Assembly: GCF_036323735.1 (NCBI RefSeq) | Contig: NC_086027.1 | Coordinates: 88,296,662 to 88,360,661 of the forward strand | Origin: Rattus norvegicus | Lineage: Eukaryota; Chordata; Mammalia; Rodentia; Muridae | Reading direction: 5' to 3' | Length of the DNA: 64,000 nt | Part shown: piece after piece, positions 56,640-64,000 of the stretch | Layout of the letters: each line of letters starts with the position of its first letter | Position numbering within the stretch: position 1 is the stretch's first letter | Notes under the pieces: model-generated | Database searches by the model: none | What the model was told of the DNA's origin: nothing | Seen by the model: the letters and a program-made list of their open reading frames with translations, nothing else | Program-made: the position numbers and the translations under genes

Positions 56640-56797
56640 ATCATCTGTGAGCAGTGCCCAAGAAGGCCAGAAGGTATCAAATTCCATGAGCTGGAGTCAC
56701 TGATCAGATGCTATGTGGGTGCTGAGAATCAAGCCTAAGTCCTCTGAAAGAGCGGCAAGCACTTTCCAGACAGACCGAGCCATCTGTCTGGCCCCAC
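56640..56797 (-). mobile_element. B3 SINE
   Basis: 'catgagctggagtcactgat', 'gctatgtgggtgctgagaat' and 'gagccatctgtctggcccc' show a reversed B3. Confidence 0.75.
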
Positions 56798-56871
56798 ATC
56801 TTTTCACCATAACTGTTAGACGTTCTGTTCAGCAAAGTCTCGATTTTTTCTTTGTTTGGAGGGAGGGGCAG

Positions 56872-56916
<45 letters not shown>

Positions 56917-56938
56917 AGAGAGAGAAAGAGAGAGAGAT
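56872..56938. repeat. (GT)n(GA)n microsatellite
   Basis: About 20 GT units followed by GAGAGAGAAAGAGAGAGAG. Confidence 0.96.
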
Positions 56939-57667
56939 TCTTCTCTCACTAATTTATTATAGTCTCTGACGTTTCTCTGCTTTTTTTTTCCTTATAGTTG
57001 AAAACGCATTCACATAACCCTTCAGTTCTGCTCATGGTCTATTTTACTTCTCTAGAGTTCTCAAACATTCCATACTCAAGTTTGTAATTTTCCCTTTGTC
57101 ATGTCTAAATTTGGCATTTAATAAAATATTCTGGTATTTATTTTTAAAAAAACCTCTCTCGTTTCATAATTTTAATATGAATACTGTCATTTTATGTATC
57201 TGAAATGTGTGGTGCGAGATAAGGCTTTTTTTTTAATTTACTGATTTTGTAGACATCCATTTCACCTGCAAATCCATTGAGCCAAATTTTAAACTTCTTT
57301 TTACTTAAAATGGAAGATTCCACAGAGATACTTGCTTCTCATAATAATAATATATTATGCTTAGATCCTTTTAGTCTCAATCTAAGTGATGAAATTGAGT
57401 AGGAAATTTCTCAAGGTCATGTAGTTACTAGAGGTCATATTTGAACTTGTTTCACAGATATTTTGGTTCATGTCCTACATGCATTCTCCCAGAAGCCAAT
57501 ATTGTACAGAGTTAAATGCAGAATTAGGAAAGCGAGATGGTAATTGACTTCAATATACAAGGTCAGCCATCTAACATGGGACGAACATCAATTCGTCCCA
57601 TATTACCAAGCATCTTCTCTATGTGTGTTGGCAAAACCATACAGATTCTCTGGGAGGAATTATTAAT
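56939..57667. other. Unassigned sequence with a perfect hairpin
   Basis: AT-rich, no gene. It contains the 10-bp-arm hairpin at 57576-57601. Confidence 0.4.
57576..57601. other. Perfect inverted repeat (10-bp arms, 6-nt loop)
   Basis: ATGGGACGAA, loop CATCAA, TTCGTCCCAT. No U-run or coding context suggests a terminator; I see no known motif. Confidence 0.95.
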
Positions 57668-58010
57668 TTCGTTTTCCTCTTGCTATGACAGAATGAATAA
57701 TGTGCAGGAACTCAAGCAGTAATCTTGAGGTAGAAAAAGATTCCTCTAGCTCACAGTTCAAGGGTCCAATCCATCATGGAAGGGCAGTCCTGCAGCAGGA
57801 CATGGTCACAGTGCATGAGCTATAAATGTCTGCATCTACGCATCCCCATTGTCCATTTATATAGTTAAGGATCCCAGCTAGGGAATCACCCGGTTTATAC
57901 TGGATGGGGGAATGTCTTACTGTCTCAATTAACATAATCAAGAGAAGAGAATCCCCCATAGCTTTCTTTTAGGTAATTCTAGACTCATCAAGCTGACAAG
58001 ATTAACCAGT
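57668..58010 (-). mobile_element. LTR-like rodent repeat, very diverged
   Basis: 'cctcttgctatgacagaatg' and 'gactcatcaagctgacaaga' fit the 45960-type ends. Confidence 0.45.
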
Positions 58011-58284
58011 ATGGATAGAAAATTAAATAAATGCTCAAAGTTTTATTTCATATCCATGATCTTCATATCCTGATGTTTCCTGAGGAATGCACCTCTGGGC
58101 TAGAATCCCAGATTAGATATAGACAAGAAAGCAAACAAAGCATCATGCTTCTCAGACTTAGTGTGGCCAGCAGTTTCCTGTTCTTACCTCTACAGCTAGC
58201 ACCGTCCTCACCACAACATGTTGCCCACCGTTATGGACGATACCCTCAATTTGTGAGTCAAAATAAACCCTTTCTTATTAAGTT

Positions 58285-58380
58285 GCTTTTATATTTGACT
58301 ATATATATAATATTTATATAATAGTATATATTTGCATTTATATATATATCTATCTTATATCTATCTTACATATATTTTTA
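58285..58380. repeat. AT-rich (TATATA/TATC)n stretch
   Basis: ATATATAT and TATCTTATATCTATC-type repetition. Confidence 0.8.
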
Positions 58381-58510
58381 GGTGTTAGGAATTAAACCTA
58401 GACCCTCAAAAGCATGCAGCAGTAAGCCCAGCCCTCTGTGGCTGAAAAGCCAGCATTGCCAGATGTGGTTGGCATCACAGAAGAGATGAAAGAGAAAGCT
58501 GCCCCAAGTC

Positions 58511-60234
58511 GAAAATGGATCCATTCTTATCACCCTGTACAAAGCTTAAGTGCAAGTGGATCAAGGACCTCCACATCAAACCAGATACACTCAAACTAAT
58601 AGAAGAAAAACTAGGGAAGCATCTGGAACACATGGGCACTGGAAAAAATTTCCTGAACAAAACACCAATGGCTTATGCTCTAAGATCAAGAATCAACAAA
58701 TGGGATCTCATAAAACTGCAAAGCTTCTGTAAGGCAAAGGACACTGTGGTTAGGACAAAACGGCAACCAACAGATTGGGAAAAGATCTTTACCAATCCTA
58801 CAACAGATACAGGCCTTATATCCAAAATATACAAAGAACTCAAGAAGTTAGACAGCAGGGAGACAAATAACCCTATTAAAAAATGGAGTTCAGAGCTAAA
58901 CAAAGAATTCACAGCTGAGGAATGCTGAATGGCTGAGAAACACCTAAAGAAATGTTCAACATCTTTAGTCATAAGGGAAATGCAAATCAAAACAACCCTG
59001 AGATTTCACCTCACACCAGTGAGAATGGCTAAGATCAAAAACTCAGGTGACAGCAGATGCTGGCGAGGATGTGGAGAAAGAGGAACATTCCTCCATTGTT
59101 GGTGGGATTGTAGACTGGTACAACCATTCTGGAAATCAGTCTGGAGGTTCCTCAGAAAATTGGACATTGAACTACCTGAGGACCCAGCTATACCTCTCTT
59201 GGGCATATACCCACAAGATGCCCCAACATATAACAAAGACACATGCTCCACTATGTTTATAGCAGCCTTATTTATAATAGTCAGAAGCTGGAAAGAACCC
59301 AGATGCCCTTCAACAGAGGAATGGATACAGAAAATGTGGTACATCTACACAATGGAATATTACTCAGCTATCAAAAACAATGACTTTATGAAATTCATAG
59401 GCAAATGGAGGGAACTGGAAAATATCATCCTAAGTGAGGTAAGCCAATCACAGAAAAACACACATGGTATGCACTCATTGATAAGTAGCTATTAGTCCAA
59501 ATGCTTGAATTACCCAAGATGTACAGAACACATGAAACTCAAGAAGGATGACCAAAATGTGAATGATTCATTCCTTCTTTAAAAGGGGAACAAGAATACC
59601 CTTGGCAGGGAATAGGGAAGCAAAGTTTAGAACAGAGGCAGAAGGAACACCCATTCAGAGCCTGCCCCACATGTGGCCCATACATATACAGCCACCCAAT
59701 TAGACAAGATGGATGAAGCAAAGAAGTGCAGGCCGACAGGAGCCAGATGTAGACACAGCCAGAATACAGCAAATACAGAGGCGAATGCCAGCAGCAAACC
59801 ACTGAACTGAGAACGGGACCCCCATTGAAGGAATCAGAGAAAGGACTGGAAGAGCTTGAAGGGGCTCGAGACCCCATATGAACAACAATGCCAACCAACC
59901 AGAGCTTCCAGGACTAAGCCACTACCCAAAGACTATATACATGGACTGACCCTGGGCTCCAACCTCATAGGTAGGAATGAATATCCTAGTAAGAACACCA
60001 GTGGAAGGGGAAGCCCTTGGTCCTGCCAAGACTGAACCCCCAGTGAATGTGATTGTTGGGGAGAGGGTGGTAATGGGGGAAGGATGGAGAGGGGCACACC
60101 CATATAGAAGGGGAGGGGAAAGGATTAGGGGGATGTTGGCCCGGAAACCAGGAAGGGGAATAACAATCGAAATGTAAATAAGAAATACTCAAGTTAATAA
60201 AGAGGGGGAAAAAAGAAAAAAGAAAATGGATCCA
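58511..60234 (+). mobile_element. Rat L1 3' 1.7 kb with TSD
   Basis: Begins in late ORF2 (58515), continues through the ORF2 end (59495) and 3' UTR to an A-rich tail at about 60221. The flanking word GAAAATGGATCCA occurs at 58511-58523 and 60222-60234. Part of the left copy (ATGGATCCA) also belongs to L1 ORF2, so the 5' joint used microhomology. The target appears to be the start of a B4A SINE, whose remainder follows at 60230. Confidence 0.93.
58515..59495 (+). pseudogene. L1 ORF2 C-terminal fragment, one in-frame stop
   Basis: The 327 codons are in one frame, interrupted only by TGA at 58926-58928, which looks like a CpG-decayed CGA (Arg). Visible blocks: MDPFLSPCTKLKCKWIKDLH, LHIKPDTLKLIEEKLGKHLE, RQPTDWEKIFTNP and MEYYSAIKNNDFMKF. 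The C-terminal zinc-knuckle-like motif of ORF2, C-x3-C-x7-H-x4-C, is intact as CWRGCGERGTFLHCWWDC. The endonuclease and catalytic RT core are absent because of 5' truncation, so the piece cannot act as a retrotransposase. The ATG is an internal methionine, not a real start. The stop follows ISSY at 59495. Confidence 0.93.
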
Positions 60235-60520
60235 AGAAGGATGGAGAGACAATGTCTTTGGTGAAGCGTTTGCCTTTGGAACAGAAGGACCCGAGTTGGC
60301 TCCCCAGAACCCACATATAAAAAATGGGCATGATTGCATGCTTGTAATCTCAACACTGCAGAAGCAGAGACAGGGGGACCCCAAAGATTCACTGGGCAGC
60401 CAGCTTAGCCAACCTGGTAAATTACAGGCCAGTGAAAATGTCTATGTCAAAACAACAACAAAAGGTGAACACTGAATAACAACATAACAACACCTCAGAT
60501 TGTCCTCTGGCCTACACGTG
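60235..60520 (+). mobile_element. B4A SINE
   Basis: 'ggatggagagacaatgtctt', 'gagttggctccccagaaccc', 'gcatgcttgtaatctcaaca' and 'attgtcctctggcctacac', with the CA tail that follows. Confidence 0.72.
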
Positions 60521-60538
60521 CGCGCACACACACGCATG

Positions 60539-60569
<31 letters not shown>

Positions 60570-60715
60570 CTACACACACACACACACCCCTACACACACA
60601 CACAAACACACACACACGCACACACACACCTACACACACACACAAACACACACACACCTACACATACACAAACACACACACACCTACACACACACACACA
60701 CACACACACACCATC
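60521..60715. repeat. (CA)n minisatellite with CCTACA/AAACA spacers
   Basis: A 195-bp CA-dominated tract. Units of about 28-40 bp starting CCTACACACACACA and containing AAACACACACAC recur four or five times. It grew from the B4A tail. The 124-codon frame over it is an artefact. Confidence 0.95.
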
Positions 60716-61117
60716 AAACAGGAACATGTGTGTGTGCACATACACACAGATTGGTCACTGCAAGAAAACAGGAGAGAAATTTATTTTAGGGCCAAAGCTA
60801 AAAATAATGGCAGCCTTGAGCGCTGTGGGACAGGACCAAAAGATTTATTAAGTTCTATGGGAGCCCCTGTATGAGAAGAGAGAAATTGAAAGTATGAGGT
60901 AGAATAAGTTGTGGTTGAAATGTTTCTAAATGTGGTAGATGAGATACCTGCAGCCAACCACATCAGTCAATCCTGTAGAAACTGAACATAAATGCTACAT
61001 CCTAAAGGACCCAAAACAGTGTTACCCAATAGCCCCAAACTGAATGATCACTGAGTTCTCCCTAGCAGTGAGGGCCAGAAAAGAGTTCACTTCCCAGGCA
61101 GTAACTTGTGGTGTTGG

Positions 61118-61149
<32 letters not shown>

Positions 61150-62134
61150 TTGTTGTTATGTCAAGGGAAATATTTAACTCTACCAAAAATGCCTGTCAAA
61201 AATCAAAAGTCAAACGAAGATATTTGATAGATGGAATTAAAAGATGTCATCCCCTGCAGAGCCGCAGCAGTAAGACAACTTAAAGAAGTCCTTGAGAGCA
61301 AAGGAAATGCGTGGGGAATGTAAAGCATGGGGAGACAGCCTGCGGCATCAGACTAGGAAAAGCTGCACAGCTGTATAAAAACACTCCCTCCTCATTTTAG
61401 AAGCACATGTAACTAATTAACGCTTTCAGTTAACCCTGTAGGAGAACAGACTGATTTATATCACCCAAATGTTAAAAGGATCTGATCTTTAACCAACACC
61501 TTTTTATTTTCCAACTGACAGTTGGATTATAATCTGATTGCTATTCTCTGATGTTAAATGTACATTTTCTACCAGTGCTAGTTTGTCATTCATTCTCTCC
61601 TGATTTTTTTTAATTTTCCTTTTTTCTCCCCAGATCACCATTCCCCAAAAACTTGTATCTAGAGCTGACAACTTTAACAGGCTCACCCTCTGCCCAGCTC
61701 TTTTAAAGGGAACTTTTAATTTCTCATCAATGAATTAATAAGAAATATAGTGTTGCATAATTAGAACTTCTAAGTTCCAGGAAAGGTAGTTTCGTTGACT
61801 TTGCCGATGGTTAAGGTAAAATACAGATCAACAAATCAGGGTCAAATCCTTAGAGGAAAACTCCTGCCAACAGAATTGTTTCCAAAATTATAACATAAAT
61901 GTCCTCCAGGAAGAAAAAGCATTTAGTTTAAAGTGCCTCAAATGCTAGCAGACAAAAATAAGGAAATTACATGCTATTAAAGATGTGTGCATGAAATAAA
62001 AATTAGTGAAAAACAAGGTCCATGGATTTGAAAGAGAGTAGAAAGAATACATGCAGGGGTTTGAAGGGGTAAAAGAGGGGGATGTTTAATTATATTATTT
62101 AATTATATCATATTATATTATATAAATATACCTT
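60716..62134. other. Unassigned sequence with (TTG/CTG)n
   Basis: Contains an imperfect trinucleotide run GTT/GCT at 61111-61157. Otherwise no gene or clear repeat. AT-rich stretch at 62085-62135. Confidence 0.4.
61111..61157. repeat. (TTG)n/(CTG)n trinucleotide run
   Basis: About 15 units of GTT with three GCT. Read in frame it gives Val/Ala runs with no gene context. Confidence 0.92.
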
Positions 62135-62345
62135 AAATAGGCCCAGTGGTTACAAGCACTAGTTGATTTTCCAGAAGACTGGAATTCAATTTCCACCAAC
62201 CACATGGCGACTCACAACGATCTCTAACTCAAGTTCTAGGGAATTTGATGCCCTCTTCTGGCCTCCATGGGTACCAGGCACGCATGTAATACACAGACAT
62301 ATATGCCCACAAAACACTCATGCACATAAAGTAAAAATAAATAAG
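62135..62345 (+). mobile_element. B3 SINE
   Basis: 'aggcccagtggttacaagca', 'tcttctggcctccatgggta', 'ccaggcacgcatgtaataca' and an A-rich end. Confidence 0.85.
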
Positions 62346-62544
62346 AGAATTTATTTATTTAAATTTTATTTTAAAAAATGAATAAGAGTATATATCCAGA
62401 ATAAACTATCAAGCTCATACCATCGTCCAGTTTTTTAATAGCTTCTATAAGTAAATAAAAGGTTCTTTTCCCAATCCCTGTGTTCACTGGCTTGATATTT
62501 GTACTAAATGTCCCATTGGTGCCCTAAGTATCTACCTATGAACT

Positions 62545-62740
62545 TCCTCACTTTCTTTTTTATTTTAAAGATTTACTTTTTATATATAAGTACATTGTAG
62601 CTGTCTTCAGACACACCAGAAGAGGACACCAGAACTCATTACAGATGGTTGGGAGCCACCATGTGGTTGCTGGGATTTGAACTCAGGACCTCTGAAAGAG
62701 CAGTCAGAGCTCTTAACCACTGAGCCACCTCTCCAGCCCC
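62545..62740 (-). mobile_element. B2 SINE
   Basis: Reversed B2: 'gtacattgtagctgtcttca', 'caccatgtggttgctgggat' and 'ccacctctccagccccc'. TSD unclear. Confidence 0.93.
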
Positions 62741-62745
62741 CTTAC

Positions 62746-63187
62746 TTTCACCTCCAGACATGTTCCTCTCCTTACTTGACACTGCAAAGTAGCACCATCT
62801 GCTTTGTGTCCATCTCCAAACCTAAAGGCAATTTGACTCCACTCTTCTGTGTCTTAGGAAGACATACTCCGTGCCATCGTTTGGTCTCCATAGCCCTCTC
62901 TTTCCTAATTCATTTAACTCAAAGCCAGGAAGCCTAGACTATGGATAAGGCAAAAGAGGTAGAGAAGATACCATCCATGCCTTACTGGTAACTCATATTG
63001 ATATATGATACCGATAATTCACATTGAACACTTCCGTTATTCTACCCAATGCCTACCTATGCAGTAGGTACTCTTTAAAGGGCTTGATTCAGCCCCCAAC
63101 TCAGGGACCTCATGAGCAAAGAATCAATGACAGCTGCCTGTCTGAGGCAGAAGCTGTCTTGAGTGATTTGAGCACAGGCCCAACCTG
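62746..63187. other. Unassigned sequence
   Basis: No gene recognised. Confidence 0.35.
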
Positions 63188-63195
63188 TTCTAGTG

Positions 63196-63421
63196 AAGCG
63201 GTTCTCAACCTGTGAGCCTCAGCCCCTCTAAGACTCAAATAACTCTTTCACTGGGGTTGCCTAAGACCATCCAAAAACACAGTTATTTACATTACAATTC
63301 ATAACAGTAGAACATTTACAGGTCTGAAGTTGCAATGGAAAGAACTTTATGGTTGGCGGGGTCACCACAACACGAGAGACTATATTAAAGGGTCACAGCT
63401 TAGGAAGGTTGAGCGCCACTG
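63196..63421. mobile_element. hAT-Charlie-type MITE (URR1-like)
   Basis: Terminal inverted repeats: left AAGCGGTTCTCAACC (decayed CAGTGGTTCTCAACC), right GGTTGAGCGCCACTG. Eight-bp duplications TTCTAGTG (63188-63195) and CTCTAGTG (63422-63429) match at 7 of 8. Length of about 226 bp, no coding capacity. The family name is from memory. Confidence 0.85.
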
Positions 63422-63537
63422 CTCTAGTGCCTATTACAGAGACCTTAAGGTGTTTGATGACATCGCCACACCTTCCAGGCATGTGGGTCACCCATAAAAA
63501 GGTATTGATCTTAAGTCCGTACAAAATGCAAAGTGAA

Positions 63538-64000
63538 ACCTTTCATTTCTGCACTACCTGGGGACGGGTCCACACGGCGTTGTTCTTGGTTCCCATTGTC
63601 GCTTAAAAGGGAAACAATGTCCGGAGCCTGCAGATGGAGGAGGATGTCCTCAAATTCCCTGCTGCGGGAAACCACTTAGGTGGCACCAACCTTGACTTTC
63701 AGATGGAGAAGTACATCTACAAAAGGAAAAGTGACGGTATCTGCATCATAAATCTTAAACGGACCTGGGAGAAGCCGTTGCTCGCAGCTCTCACTATTGT
63801 TGCTATTGAGAATCCTGCTGATGTCAGTGTCATCTCCAGGAACGCTGGCCAGAGAGCTATGCTGAAGTTTGCTGCTGCTACAGGAGCCACTCTAATTGCT
63901 GGCCACTTCATACCTGGGATCTTAACTAACCAGATCCAAGCAACCTTCAGGGAGTCACGGCTTCTAGTGGTGACCGATCCTGGGGCTGACTACCAGCCCC
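63538..64000 (+). pseudogene. Rpsa: Rpsa processed pseudogene (40S ribosomal protein SA / laminin receptor), cut by the window end
   Basis: The parent (295 residues) is a small-subunit ribosomal protein. A 5' UTR-like stretch (63538-63616) precedes ATG at 63617. The first codons give MSGA, then about 10 nt are missing (residues 5-8) and one more codon nearby, so the natural start is out of frame. From about 63670 the frame is open to the window end, with GGTNLDFQMEKYIYKRKSDG, IINLKRTWEK, IENPADVSVISS, LKFAAATGA and LLVVTDP. Many substitutions are present and introns are absent where the parent has several. About the first 130 residues are present. It could read on past 64000, but the N-terminal frameshift and changes such as K-P-L in place of K-L-L argue for a pseudogene. 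Confidence 0.95.

Noticed and set aside
60500..60874. 124-codon His/Thr-rich ORF
   Set aside because: Translation of the CA minisatellite.

Overview
This window looks like rodent nuclear DNA, almost certainly rat (Rattus). It contains ID elements (the BC1-derived SINE that is especially abundant in rat), L1 copies with the rat-type 3' end, B1, B2, B3 and B4-family SINEs, MaLR-type LTRs, long CA/GT and purine microsatellites, and processed pseudogenes of Eef1a1, Rpl17 and Rpsa. I found no functional protein-coding gene, no spliced exon I could defend, no bacterial-type operon, no CRISPR array and no complete RNA gene. Family names come from memory of consensus sequences, without a search. Where I am unsure I say so.

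Layout. 1-10.4 kb: a 45-unit TTGTG/CTGTG array, an Lx-type L1 3' end (minus), a 5'-inverted L1 with perfect target-site duplication (TSD), a MaLR LTR and an ID element. 10.4-16.3 kb: a nearly complete but decayed L1 in minus orientation (3' UTR, ORF2, ORF1, part of the 5' UTR) with an ID inserted in ORF2. 17.6-19.4 kb: an Eef1a1 processed pseudogene (minus). 20.1-22.9 kb: a second 5'-inverted L1 split by a 1.7-kb element I cannot classify. 23-27.8 kb: an ID with a 20-bp TSD, an L1 3' end, a possible MaLR-type element, B2, B3, a B1 composite and a 283-nt polypurine tract. 30.7-33.4 kb: an old L1 ORF2 remnant (plus) carrying an Rpl17 pseudogene. 34.6-40.7 kb: SINEs, then an ancient L1 into which an LTR, an RMER17-like element and a B1 have inserted, followed by a B2. 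41.4-46 kb: several rat L1 3' ends and a tiny 5'-truncated ID. 46-58 kb: mostly old, unassigned sequence with MaLR-type LTRs, an inverted second copy of the RMER17-like element, and a young L1 with a perfect 16-bp TSD. 58.5-60.2 kb: a 1.7-kb L1 3' half with a nearly open ORF2 C-terminus. 60.2-64 kb: B4A plus a CA minisatellite, B3, B2, a hAT-type MITE with TIRs and TSD, and an Rpsa pseudogene running off the window end.

Nothing here works together as a pathway. The content is a record of successive retrotransposition. The best leads are structural: two 5'-inverted L1s, an unclassified 1.7-kb insertion, hairpins that look like local template switches, a microsatellite grown inside a pseudogene 3' UTR, an unusual 5'-truncated ID, and a multi-layer nested insertion. 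I saw no sign of an undescribed biological system.
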